24,852 nt of DNA. Source: a virus. Numbering within the stretch: position 1 is the stretch's first letter; every line of letters begins with the position of its first letter. Below the pieces are notes generated by a model. It was not told where the DNA came from and searched no databases. It was given only the letters and a program-made list of their open reading frames with translations. Made by a program: the position numbers and the translations under genes. Below are positions 1 through 7,031 of this stretch, piece by piece. The DNA is taken from positions 1 to 24,852 of the IMG/VR virus record IMGVR_UViG_3300031857_001291. One strand, given 5' to 3'.

Positions 1-1
1 T

Positions 2-1513
2 GCTCGTGTTGCTTCTATGGATAAGCGTGCTGTAGGTAAGCTTACAGATGCCAATCACTTAGAAAGCTTCCACAGCACAGAACCTGCTGATTATGATAAG
101 AAAATCATCAGCTTGTACACACAGTCTAGCTTATATAGCAATGACTTTTTAGACATGATTAACAAAAGCACACCTTATTACATTGATAATAATAGTGATG
201 CTTGGAAATGGGATGTACAAGTTCCGTACAAATTCCCAAAAATCATTAATGTTCCTGACAGCACATTGAATTTACAAAAACCTGGTATCGATGGTCAAGA
301 GTTTTCTCTTGTTCTTGATACTAATGAGTTCTCTAAGAACGCTATTGTTTCTGTAGGTTCTCGTCAATATGGTCCTCGTTTCTACGTTATTAAGGATCCC
401 GTTCCTTATAACATGGGATACTTGTACTCTTTCACTCTAGTTTCTGATAATCCTACAGTGGATTTCGTAACTTCTACCTTCTTACAAGTGGGTATTGAAC
501 TGGAACTGGTTGATGCTGCAATTGGTGAATTCGATCAAGACTTATTAGGTCTTCCTCGTTTGGGTGAAAAAATCACTATGTTTGAATCTCTTGGTTCTGC
601 ATATGGTTTCGAACACAAAATCACTGAGTGGGCTGATGACAAAATGATGAGAGATGCTTCTGGTAAACCTCTTGACATTCTGGTATATGCTCCTCAACGT
701 AGAAATCAGCTTCCTTTAACTCGTAATGATGTTAAATGGGAACCGTTTATTGAGTTCTGGATGCGTAAGTCTATGCTTGAGTTGAAAGTTAAGCGTATGA
801 TTTGGAGCAAGCCTGGTACAGTTAAAACAAATGGCTCTAAGCAAGAATTGAAGCGTACTTCTGCTGGTGTATATCACAGAATGCGTAACAATGGTAACTT
901 GGTACAATACAATCGTGGTGAGTTTTCTGCAAACCTGATTCGTTCTGTGTTTGGTGATCTGTTCTACCGCAGGGTGGATGTTAAAGATCGTAGAGTGAAA
1001 ATGTACACTAACGAAGCTGGATTTGATGTATTCCAACAAGCTCTGAAAGCTGATGCTCTGAACAGTGGTCTTACTTTCATGGCTGATAGCGGAAACCGTT
1101 ACTTACAAGGAGAAGGTCAACACATCACTTATAACTTTGCTTTCGATGCAATGGTTACTCGTGAAACTGGTCGTGTTGAACTGATTCACCTGAAAGAACT
1201 GGATCTTCCTCAATCTAATCTGGAATTCGGTCAGAACAAGAAATCTACACCTGTATTCATGGTATTTGATGTTAGTCCAATGAGCGATGGTTCTCTGGTT
1301 AACAACATCCGTGAGGTGCGTATGAAGGGTGCTCCTTCTATGACTTGGGGATATATTGATGGAACTCGTCACCACTTAGGCTTTGCTAAGTCTCAAGGTA
1401 TGAGCTCTGCAAATAAATTCCCTGGTTATGAAATCTGGATGAAAGACCGTTGTGATGTATTCATTGAAGATCTGTCTCGTACAGTGTTGATTGAAGAAAT
1501 CCCACAATTCTAA
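2..1513 (+). CDS. Major capsid protein (5' partial)
   Basis: Likely the crAss-like major capsid protein, an HK97-fold shell subunit that self-assembles into the icosahedral head. The first visible ATG is at base 17, but the reading frame stays open to the window edge (Ala-Arg-Val-Ala-Ser precede it), so the true start probably lies upstream. About 500 residues is the usual size for this family. Asp/Asn-rich N-terminal text, aromatic-rich beta strands and the absence of membrane segments or signal peptide fit a capsid subunit. Codon use is distinctive: arginine is mostly CGT, and CTG and GGT are common, whereas genes further downstream use mainly AGA. That is the pattern of a very highly expressed protein. 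Position at the head of the structural block agrees. Seen: frame, codon bias. Known of family: size and gene order. Inferred: function. Confidence 0.8.
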   Translation, partial: ARVASMDKRAVGKLTDANHLESFHSTEPADYDKKIISLYTQSSLYSNDFLDMINKSTPYYIDNNSDAWKWDVQVPYKFPKIINVPDSTLNLQKPGIDGQEFSLVLDTNEFSKNAIVSVGSRQYGPRFYVIKDPVPYNMGYLYSFTLVSDNPTVDFVTSTFLQVGIELELVDAAIGEFDQDLLGLPRLGEKITMFESLGSAYGFEHKITEWADDKMMRDASGKPLDILVYAPQRRNQLPLTRNDVKWEPFIEFWMRKSMLELKVKRMIWSKPGTVKTNGSKQELKRTSAGVYHRMRNNGNLVQYNRGEFSANLIRSVFGDLFYRRVDVKDRRVKMYTNEAGFDVFQQALKADALNSGLTFMADSGNRYLQGEGQHITYNFAFDAMVTRETGRVELIHLKELDLPQSNLEFGQNKKSTPVFMVFDVSPMSDGSLVNNIREVRMKGAPSMTWGYIDGTRHHLGFAKSQGMSSANKFPGYEIWMKDRCDVFIEDLSRTVLIEEIPQF

Positions 1514-1514
1514 T

Positions 1515-1539
1515 TCCTCCTAGGGGATCTTCCCCAGGA
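1515..1539 (+). promoter_or_regulatory. Hairpin A directly after the capsid gene
   Basis: Two bases after the capsid stop codon, GGGGA (1523-1527) pairs with TCCCC (1531-1535) around a three-base loop, extended by TCCT (1518-1521) with AGGA (1536-1539) and one bulged A. There is no U-tract after it, so it does not look like a classical intrinsic terminator. It may be an mRNA 3'-end stabiliser or processing element for the capsid message. Confidence 0.6.
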
Positions 1540-1547
1540 CTAATACC

Positions 1548-1590
1548 GAGAGGAGAATGCCCCCCACTTCAATGTGGGGGAGCTCTTCTC
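1548..1590 (+). promoter_or_regulatory. Hairpin B, long GC-rich stem-loop
   Basis: GAGAGGAG (1548-1555) pairs over all eight bases with CTCTTCTC (1583-1590), with one G-U wobble. After a small internal loop, CCCCCAC (1561-1567) pairs perfectly with GTGGGGG (1574-1580) around the loop TTCAAT. This is about 15 base pairs in an otherwise AT-rich genome. No run of T follows (AAAAC comes next), so attenuation, RNase processing or message protection is more likely than simple termination. Confidence 0.65.
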
Positions 1591-1594
1591 AAAA

Positions 1595-1651
1595 CAGAGG
1601 TGAGTGTTGGGGTGTCCCCAGCAGCCAAGATCTTCGGTGATCACTCCTCTG
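1595..1651 (+). ncRNA. Possible three-way-junction RNA element
   Basis: CAGAGG (1595-1600) pairs with CCTCTG (1646-1651) and, past a two-base bulge, AGTG (1603-1606) with CACT (1642-1645). This closing stem encloses a perfect hairpin TGGGG/CCCCA (1608-1612 with 1616-1620) and a weaker arm, GATC (1629-1632) with GATC (1639-1642), in which the closing stem's last pair competes for base 1642. The result resembles a junction RNA. It could be part of one element with hairpins A and B, a leader of the following gene (which starts 29 bases later), or a small RNA. No known riboswitch class was recognised. Confidence 0.4.
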
Positions 1652-1679
1652 CCAAATAAAAACCACAAAAACTACAAGT

Positions 1680-2648
1680 ATGGGCAAGATTGGAAAAATT
1701 TCCACTATTAAGAAAGAGTATAATAACTCTCAACTTCAGACAATGCAAGGTGGTCTTTCTACAAGAGGACTGACAAGAATTCCTGGTACAGGTGTTTTCA
1801 AATATCCTTATAAGGAACTTGATGGAACTTATAGAACAGGACTTGATCCACATGCATCTTACATTCGCAGAATCTCTGATCCTACAGAAAGAGAGTTGGA
1901 GGTTGAGCGTGTAACAGCTCTTAGAGAGAAGCTTGAAAATGCTCTTGGAGGTCTTGATCTTGGTCCTCGTTCTAAATTCTGGAACTATGGACTCTCCACT
2001 TCTACAGAAGATACATTACATGTACAACCTGTAAAACTATTAGATGGGGACAATTTCTTCGATCTCAATGTTCCTCTCCAGGAATTAGCTTTCTCTTGGT
2101 TGCGTGTTCACCCAACAATTGCAAGCTCTTATCAAGCTTGGGAGCGTGGTGAATTTGCTGCTGATACACAATTTTATGTTGTAGATGATGAGATTGAGAA
2201 TGCAGTGGTATTCAAAAAGAAACAGCTCATCAACAAAGCGATTGTTAAGTTTGATGGAATGACTCCTGAAAGAAAGAGAAAAGTGGCTAGGTTGTTAGGA
2301 CTTCCTGTAACAGATGATACAAAAGAAGAAGTGGTGTACAATTTAGTAGATAATGTCTTAAAGCAAACAGAGTTTAAGAACGGAAAGTACCAAGGACTCA
2401 ATCCTGTTGAAGTGTTCACTAGGTTTGCTGACATGAAAGACAACTTGCTCCATATTAAGGATCTTGTTAAACAAGCCTTGACACACTCCATATACAGACT
2501 GAAACCAAATGGTAAGGTGTATGAAGGAGAGTTTGAAGTGGCAAAAGATGAAGATGATCTGGTGAAGTTCTTAGCGGATGATGATAATCAAGATGAACTA
2601 ATCACCCTTGAACAAAAATTAAAAACTAAGAAACTCGCATCAGTATGA
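1680..2648 (+). CDS. Conserved capsid-module protein of unknown function
   Basis: I do not recognise a domain with a known activity. The 322-residue product is soluble, with no signal peptide or membrane segment. The N-terminus (1-35) is basic and polar, the middle (about 60-175) is mixed, and the C-terminal third is strongly charged and helical, ending in an acidic stretch (residues about 285-312, many Asp/Glu) and a Lys-rich tail. The position directly after the capsid gene, and translational coupling by ATGA overlap with the next gene, suggest a head-assembly role such as scaffold-like, minor capsid or connector protein. Proteins of this size commonly follow the capsid gene in crAss-like phages. 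Start chosen at the first ATG after the folded spacer, preceded by an A-rich stretch with no Shine-Dalgarno motif. Confidence 0.7.
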   Translation: MGKIGKISTIKKEYNNSQLQTMQGGLSTRGLTRIPGTGVFKYPYKELDGTYRTGLDPHASYIRRISDPTERELEVERVTALREKLENALGGLDLGPRSKFWNYGLSTSTEDTLHVQPVKLLDGDNFFDLNVPLQELAFSWLRVHPTIASSYQAWERGEFAADTQFYVVDDEIENAVVFKKKQLINKAIVKFDGMTPERKRKVARLLGLPVTDDTKEEVVYNLVDNVLKQTEFKNGKYQGLNPVEVFTRFADMKDNLLHIKDLVKQALTHSIYRLKPNGKVYEGEFEVAKDEDDLVKFLADDDNQDELITLEQKLKTKKLASV

Positions 2649-3376
2649 TACCTGTAGATAGTTTATTATATAAGATTGACCAAAGACTAAATAAACTATC
2701 TACTAATGATCATCAACAGATACAATTAGAAGATAAGATTTTAGCTTTGAATGAAGCTCAAATCAAGCTAATAAAGCAAAAGGTTGATGGTTTTAGTGTT
2801 GTTAGTGGCACTGGGTTTGATTCCTTCAAGAAAAGATATGAGGATTTACAATCACTAGTTGTAACATACGATCATGGTGTCCTACCTTTAAAACTAGCAG
2901 ATCCTTTAATAAATAGATGGGAGGCTAGTACAGAATTACTTGTTCCTAAATATATGTTCTATGTTGATTCATATGTGTTAGCGGACAAAGGGAAGTGCAA
3001 AGATAGAAAGATTTGGGTGAATAGAGACTTGTCAAAACATGGTGACACCCAGTTTATTCTAAACAATGTACATTATAGGCCTTCTTTTGAATATCAAGAA
3101 ACGTTCAATTGGCTTTCGTCTGATGCAATAAGTGTATTTACGGATGGAACATTTACACCAAGTAACATCTACGTAATGTACATGAGATATCCAATATATA
3201 TAGACAAAGAAGGATATGTTAAGTTTGATGGCACTCCTTCTGTAAACCAAGACTGTGAACTAGAAACATACTTAGAGGATGAACTTTTAGATTTAACAGT
3301 TCAAAACCTAGCAATGTACACAGAGAATCAACTGGCTGTACAAAGTTCACAAATGAGAATTCAAACAAACGAATAG
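2645..3376 (+). CDS. Putative head-tail connector/structural protein
   Basis: A 243-residue soluble protein whose start codon overlaps the previous stop (ATGA), so the two are probably made together. Residues 1-50 are predicted helical and Gln/Lys-rich; the middle has beta-rich Tyr/Pro text. Near the C-terminus, a Cys followed by an acidic helix (around residues 200-225, pattern CELETYLEDELLDLTVQNLA) resembles the C-terminal helix of phage connector/adaptor proteins, where a Cys-x-Leu-Pro-like turn is followed by a helix ending in Asp-Leu-Ala-Val. This resemblance is by eye and the role is an inference. Next to capsid and an abundant structural gene, a connector or minor head protein is the best guess. 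It ends with TAG. Confidence 0.65.
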   Translation: MIPVDSLLYKIDQRLNKLSTNDHQQIQLEDKILALNEAQIKLIKQKVDGFSVVSGTGFDSFKKRYEDLQSLVVTYDHGVLPLKLADPLINRWEASTELLVPKYMFYVDSYVLADKGKCKDRKIWVNRDLSKHGDTQFILNNVHYRPSFEYQETFNWLSSDAISVFTDGTFTPSNIYVMYMRYPIYIDKEGYVKFDGTPSVNQDCELETYLEDELLDLTVQNLAMYTENQLAVQSSQMRIQTNE

Positions 3377-3403
3377 TTTTTTTCACCTTTAAATATAAAC
3401 AAA

Positions 3404-4549
3404 ATGGCTGATTTTTCATTAACTACCCTCTTTGTAGTTCCAGTAGGGCAAACATCATTCCCTAGCTCTGGTTCTACACAAGACCTCACAGCTGGCCAAG
3501 TTGGTATTTTCTCCAACAATTATGCAGCTACTCTCACTCCTGGTTCTTTCCCTTATTTCTACATTGCTCAAGGTAGAACAAACACTTATTTGCAAGGCTC
3601 TAAGCGTTCAGACAAAATTGCTGGATGTGCTCAAGGAGGTTCTTGTAAATCAAATGTCACTGAGTGGTACAAAGTGAAAGGATGTGCTACAGCAACTAAT
3701 CAAATCACTGACATTACAGATTTTAATGTAAAATGTGGTGATGTTGTAACATTGACTATTCGTGCACACTCTTCTTACATTGACACTCTGTATTTCAATG
3801 GTTTGACACGTTCTGTAACTGTTCAAGCTCCTTGTTGCGATTGTGGTGGTGATCCTTGTGAAACTGTTGATGTTGATGCTCTGATTGACCAATTCATCAC
3901 TAAATTAGAAGCTACAGCTCCTGATTTCTTAGGTGGTGACACTACTGGTACAAATCCTGACAACATCACTTTAAGCACATTCTTCACTTTCACTAATGTT
4001 GGTGGTACTATTCTTCGTATTGAAGGTAAGCCTCTGACTAAATATGGTCAACCTTGTGATGTTGCAGCGTTCCCTTATGAATATGACAGACTGTGGTTCC
4101 GCACATTCATCTATTCTGGTCCTGCTACCACTGCTGACTTTATTGTTGCAGACAATTGTAACATTGTAGCTACTTCTACAATCACTCAAACTTCTAACTA
4201 TCCTACAGGTACTTCTGATGAAATCATCCAACTTGAAAAGAACTACTATTCTTACCAAGCTGGTTATTTGAAACATCTGTACAGAATGGTGGGATATAAT
4301 GGTAACTTTGAGAGCTGGGTGAGCGCAGGTGCAACTTATGATACATATTATATCAGGTTCAATGCCTACGATAAATCTGGTTATCAATGGGGTGATTATA
4401 TCGAGCAAGATGCAATGGTTATCATCGCTGTTCCTGAAGGAACTGCTTCAACAAATCTTTACAATGCATTGGAAGATGCTCTTGGAGAGATTGAGTTTGA
4501 TAACACTTGTATCACTACAACCACTTCTACTACTACAGGAGTAGCGTAA
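3404..4549 (+). CDS. Abundant virion structural protein with Cys cluster and poly-Thr tail
   Basis: A 381-residue protein probably present in many copies in the virion, perhaps an auxiliary or decoration capsid protein. Evidence for abundance: like the capsid gene, it uses CGT arginine and CTG leucine codons far more than other neighbours, and it is followed by the strongest terminator in the window. It is beta-rich, with a Cys-dense hinge at residues 144-152 (CCDCGGDPC) separating an N-terminal part (1-140) from a C-terminal part (about 185-365). More cysteines at 75, 81, 94 and 111 could bind metal or form disulfides. The last residues are a poly-Thr stretch (TTTTSTTTGVA), the same kind of tail found on the small fibre-cluster proteins. 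Start: ATG after TAAACAAA. Exact role unknown. Confidence 0.7.
   Translation: MADFSLTTLFVVPVGQTSFPSSGSTQDLTAGQVGIFSNNYAATLTPGSFPYFYIAQGRTNTYLQGSKRSDKIAGCAQGGSCKSNVTEWYKVKGCATATNQITDITDFNVKCGDVVTLTIRAHSSYIDTLYFNGLTRSVTVQAPCCDCGGDPCETVDVDALIDQFITKLEATAPDFLGGDTTGTNPDNITLSTFFTFTNVGGTILRIEGKPLTKYGQPCDVAAFPYEYDRLWFRTFIYSGPATTADFIVADNCNIVATSTITQTSNYPTGTSDEIIQLEKNYYSYQAGYLKHLYRMVGYNGNFESWVSAGATYDTYYIRFNAYDKSGYQWGDYIEQDAMVIIAVPEGTASTNLYNALEDALGEIEFDNTCITTTTSTTTGVA
4514..4537 (+). repeat. Poly-threonine repeat, C-terminus of the 381-residue protein
   Basis: Eight codons, all Thr except one Ser, made of ACN triplets. The tract sits just before the stop codon, so nothing folded follows it. The same ACN-rich pattern recurs in four downstream genes. 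Confidence 0.85.
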
Positions 4550-4578
4550 TAGATAGAAGAAATACAATCATATAAACC

Positions 4579-4632
4579 TGTGCCAGAGGGTCAGAGAGGA
4601 TAAATCTCAAAGTCCTCTGGCACATTTATTTA
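4579..4632 (+). terminator. Strong rho-independent-like terminator
   Basis: TGTGCCAGAGG (4579-4589) pairs perfectly, 11 of 11 bases, with CCTCTGGCACA (4614-4624). The loop holds a small inner hairpin, GAGA (4594-4597) with TCTC (4605-4608). The stem is followed by TTTATTTA (4625-4632). It ends the unit that includes the abundant structural protein, 30 bases after its stop codon. Confidence 0.85.
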
Positions 4633-4639
4633 GAATAAC

Positions 4640-5203
4640 ATGGCAGAATTAAGACTAGATATAGCAGTAATTCCTACGTACAATTCTCAAACGTTGGGGA
4701 TTGCTGACACATCAACATATCCCTCTCCTTCATCTATCTCTGCTCCTTCAATTGAGTTTAATGTTCCTTCTTTTGGAAAGGTGGTGCTTCCATTCAATCC
4801 AAATAGCTTCAACTTGTTTAATTCAACATCATTAGGAATTACAAGTGTTGGAGACACATTGCTTCCTCTTCCTGATGGAGTGTATTATATTAAATACACA
4901 ATATCTCCTGCATACAAGAACTTTGTTGAGAAAACAATCATGCGTGTTGATGCTCTTCAGGAGAAGTTTGACAATGCATTTATGAAGCTAGATATGATGG
5001 AATGTGATAGGGCAATTAAAACACAACAGAAGGTGCAATTAAACAGCATATATTTCTTTATACAAGGAGCAATAGCTGCTGCAAACAATTGTGCTGTTGA
5101 TGAGGCTAACAAACTTTACAAGCAAGCTAACAAAATGCTTGATAACTTTGTTAGAAATGGATGTCAGTGTTCTGGCACAAACTATGTAACCAACTTTTAC
5201 TAA
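4640..5203 (+). CDS. Conserved tail-associated structural protein (putative)
   Basis: A 187-residue protein with two halves. Residues 1-95 are beta-rich and Ser/Pro/Asn-rich, including a turn-like LPDGVYYIKYTISPA segment (about residues 76-90) typical of small beta-sandwich domains. Residues 95-180 form a helical region, with a long amphipathic helix (VDALQEKFDNAFMKLDMMEC) and repeated Lys/Ala text, ending in a Cys-x-Cys pair (174 and 176). No signal peptide or true membrane segment. It opens the fibre cluster immediately after the terminator and is followed after one base by the zinc-ribbon gene. A tail or fibre-attachment role is inferred from context. The start ATG follows TAGAATAAC. Confidence 0.6.
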   Translation: MAELRLDIAVIPTYNSQTLGIADTSTYPSPSSISAPSIEFNVPSFGKVVLPFNPNSFNLFNSTSLGITSVGDTLLPLPDGVYYIKYTISPAYKNFVEKTIMRVDALQEKFDNAFMKLDMMECDRAIKTQQKVQLNSIYFFIQGAIAAANNCAVDEANKLYKQANKMLDNFVRNGCQCSGTNYVTNFY

Positions 5204-5204
5204 T

Positions 5205-5357
5205 ATGGCTAAGTGTACCAAATGTGGAGCTAATTTTGGCTGTGGATGTCAATTAATTAATGGACTGTGTGCAGCCTGTCATGCTGCTGCTCAAAAAGGA
5301 ACAAAAAGATTTAGAAATGCTATCACCAAGGCTTATCAACTGTGTAGACTGTTCTGA
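5205..5357 (+). CDS. Small zinc-ribbon-like protein (50 residues)
   Basis: A short gene that size cut-offs would miss. ATG at 5205 is one base after the previous stop codon, and TGA ends at 5357. The 50-residue product begins MAKCTKCGANFGCGCQ and has two Cys-x-x-Cys knuckles, Cys4/Cys7 and Cys22/Cys25 followed by His26, plus Cys13 and Cys15. That spacing is the signature of a treble-clef or zinc-ribbon fold. The C-terminal half (30-48) is basic (Lys/Arg), which would allow nucleic-acid or protein contact. Its place among tail genes suggests a small virion or assembly factor, but the function is unknown. Its 3' end overlaps the next gene in another frame. Confidence 0.75.
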   Translation: MAKCTKCGANFGCGCQLINGLCAACHAAAQKGTKRFRNAITKAYQLCRLF

Positions 5358-5586
5358 CATTTGTGTTGTAATCTCAGAAATAGATTGCAAAATAGCACAA
5401 ATGGCAAAAGATCTGTATAACAACACTATTTATTCTCTCAACAGGAATATAGATGGGAATGCTATAAACGATCTTTTAAACTACAAAAGAATCCTACAAT
5501 ACAGAATCTGTAACATAGAGTATGGTGGTAGAAACTTCTCAGATGAACAAATCATCAGTAGAATCAAATTATTAATACGTAAATAA
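5317..5586 (+). CDS. Small helical protein of unknown function
   Basis: No known domain recognised. Using the ATG at 5317, the product is 89 residues, mostly helical, with four cysteines near the N-terminus (CVDCSDIC pattern and one more in SEIDC) and a C-terminal segment (LNYKRILQYRICNIEYG) rich in Arg and Tyr. The same frame is open back to an ATG at 5260, but starting there would overlap the zinc-ribbon gene by 98 bases and give an N-terminus (residues 1-19) unlike the rest, so I prefer 5317 (41-base overlap, preceded by an A-rich stretch). The gene ends 9 bases before the collar-fibre gene. Possibly a fibre chaperone or a small virion protein; this is a guess. Confidence 0.6.
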   Translation: MLSPRLINCVDCSDICVVISEIDCKIAQMAKDLYNNTIYSLNRNIDGNAINDLLNYKRILQYRICNIEYGGRNFSDEQIISRIKLLIRK

Positions 5587-5595
5587 AATACAAAA

Positions 5596-6702
5596 ATGAG
5601 TTGCTCAAATTGCTATAATGGATGTCCTCAGATAGTTTCTGACCAATGTGTTAAATATACAGGAATAGATGTACCAGTTCTTGGTATAAAGAATGGAGAT
5701 AGTCTTTCCTATGTAGAACAAGCCATCATCACTTTTTTAACATCTACATTAGATGGAACAGGAGTGAAGCCTAAGGTGGAACCATCTATAATCTGTGACA
5801 TAGTAAAGAAATATCTTCCTACATGCGGTGATCTTAGTGTTGTAGATTTTATAAAAGCTCTTATTCAAGCAGTTTGTGAATTAAAACCACTTGTTGATGG
5901 AACAATTGCAGATATTGATGACATAAATGATTTTATAGCTTCTTTAGAAGCTGCTTATGATGTAGATTGTTTAACAGGTGTAACTTCCACTTCTGGAACA
6001 CATTTAATATTACAAGCTGTAATTGATAGACTTTGTGCATTTATTATAGATGTAGATGCTACATATGTTAAACTTGATGATCTTGACGATTTGATTGCTG
6101 CATATCTTGGAGGTCAACCAGGCTCATCCAAGTATTATACAAAAATGGTTCCTTATGTGGCTGTTCCATTTTTCCCTACAGTTGGAATATTGTCTAATTT
6201 TAGTGGAAGTGGTGTAGGTAGTGGGGATTGGGAAAAGATATATTTTTGTAATGGTTTAAATGGCACTCCTGATTTAAGAGGAAGGGTTCCTGTTGGTGTA
6301 ACAACAGGTATGGGAGGATCAGCTCTTTCTCCAATAGTTGCTCCTGGAGGACTGAATCCTGACTATCAGTTGAATACAATAACTGGTGCTAATGGTGTAT
6401 TTCTGTCAGAACCTCAGCTTCCTTCGCACACACATACAGCAACAGCTACATCCACTTCTACAGGAACTATTTCTCCAGATCCTCACAGTCACAGTTTTAC
6501 ATATACAGGTAGAGGTGCAACTACTGGTTCTAGTAGTATAGGATCTAGTGCAGGTAGTAGTACAAAAACTACAAGCAGTCAAAGTCTTAGTGTTTCTATA
6601 ACAACATCCACCACTGTAAATAATGCAAACACAGGTGGAAATGAAGCACATTCAAATGTTCAACCTGGTGTAGGTTGCTATTACATCATGTACATCCCAT
6701 AA
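5596..6702 (+). CDS. Tail fibre / receptor-binding protein with phage collar domain
   Basis: A 368-residue host-recognition protein. Residues 1-48 form a Cys-containing N-terminal module (SCxxC...Y-T-G...G-I-x-x-G-D-S-L) shared with two small downstream genes and likely to dock on the tail. Residues 60-175 are helical and Asp-rich, perhaps a stalk. Residues 185-368 carry the phage tail collar pattern: TPDLRGRVPVG (224-234), LPSHTH (275-280), a second His-x-His (297-299) and the typical end NVQPGVGCYYIMYIP. In T4-type fibres such His-x-His motifs bind iron in the needle tip; that link is from family knowledge. A Ser/Thr-rich insert (281-345) lies between the collar motifs and is probably a variable loop. 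Receptor binding is well supported by family; the receptor is unknown. Confidence 0.85.
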   Translation: MSCSNCYNGCPQIVSDQCVKYTGIDVPVLGIKNGDSLSYVEQAIITFLTSTLDGTGVKPKVEPSIICDIVKKYLPTCGDLSVVDFIKALIQAVCELKPLVDGTIADIDDINDFIASLEAAYDVDCLTGVTSTSGTHLILQAVIDRLCAFIIDVDATYVKLDDLDDLIAAYLGGQPGSSKYYTKMVPYVAVPFFPTVGILSNFSGSGVGSGDWEKIYFCNGLNGTPDLRGRVPVGVTTGMGGSALSPIVAPGGLNPDYQLNTITGANGVFLSEPQLPSHTHTATATSTSTGTISPDPHSHSFTYTGRGATTGSSSIGSSAGSSTKTTSSQSLSVSITTSTTVNNANTGGNEAHSNVQPGVGCYYIMYIP

Positions 6703-6720
6703 CATTTTAAATTAATATAA

Positions 6721-7017
6721 ATGTCTTGTTATCCTAATAATTCCTGCAATAGAAATGTCCTAAAAAGCTGTAGTAACACAGATGTTGTTGTCTACACAGG
6801 AGAAAATCTCACATGTACAGGAATAGAATATGGTGATAGTTTAACAGTGGTTCTTCAGAAGCTAGATGAGAAGTATTGTGAAATATTAGATATTATAGAA
6901 AACTGTAATACCACCACTACATCTACCACCACTGTTAATGTACCCCCTGTACACCCAGTTCAAGTGTGTAAAAGTCCTTTTGCAAAAATTTTAGAAAACA
7001 ATCCTCCTGAACAATAA
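6721..7017 (+). CDS. Small docking-module protein with poly-Thr linker
   Basis: A 98-residue Cys-rich protein. Residues 1-60 match, by eye, the N-terminal module of the collar fibre and of the gene at 7646: MSCYPN start, Y-T-G-x-x-L-x-C-x-G-I, then G-D-S-L followed by an amphipathic helix (VVLQKLDEKYCEILDIIE). A poly-Thr stretch (64-71) follows, then a short Pro-rich end (VNVPPVHPVQVC). It looks like a virion attachment module whose former C-terminal cargo domain has been lost or exchanged at the Thr linker. Preceded by an AT-rich leader without Shine-Dalgarno motif. Function inferred from the shared module only. Confidence 0.65.
   Translation: MSCYPNNSCNRNVLKSCSNTDVVVYTGENLTCTGIEYGDSLTVVLQKLDEKYCEILDIIENCNTTTTSTTTVNVPPVHPVQVCKSPFAKILENNPPEQ
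6910..6933 (+). repeat. Poly-threonine repeat in the 98-residue protein
   Basis: Eight codons encoding TTTTSTTT, made mainly of ACC and ACT. It separates the docking module from a short Pro-rich end. Confidence 0.85.
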
Positions 7018-7031
7018 TTAAATTTTATATA

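Noticed and set aside
716-1039. Open frame on the - strand inside the capsid gene
   Set aside because: Antisense to a confident coding gene, no recognisable protein features, no promoter or start context; a shadow frame.
1548-1590. Hairpin B as an ordinary rho-independent terminator
   Set aside because: The stem is strong, but it is followed by AAAAC and not T residues; termination on the - strand is unlikely since no - strand gene is seen.
3971-4408. 145-residue - strand open frame within the 381-residue protein gene
   Set aside because: It lies wholly inside a gene with strong codon bias on the + strand; its product is a Ile/Ser/Cys-rich shadow without domain sense.
4329-4544. + strand 71-residue frame overlapping the 381-residue gene
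   Set aside because: Same bases as a better supported gene in another frame, ending just before its stop; a run of Leu comes from the poly-Thr DNA in a shifted frame.
6406-6651. Cys-rich - strand frame of 81 residues
   Set aside because: The Cys content is the antisense reading of ACA/GCA-rich Ser/Thr codons in the collar fibre; not a metal-binding gene.
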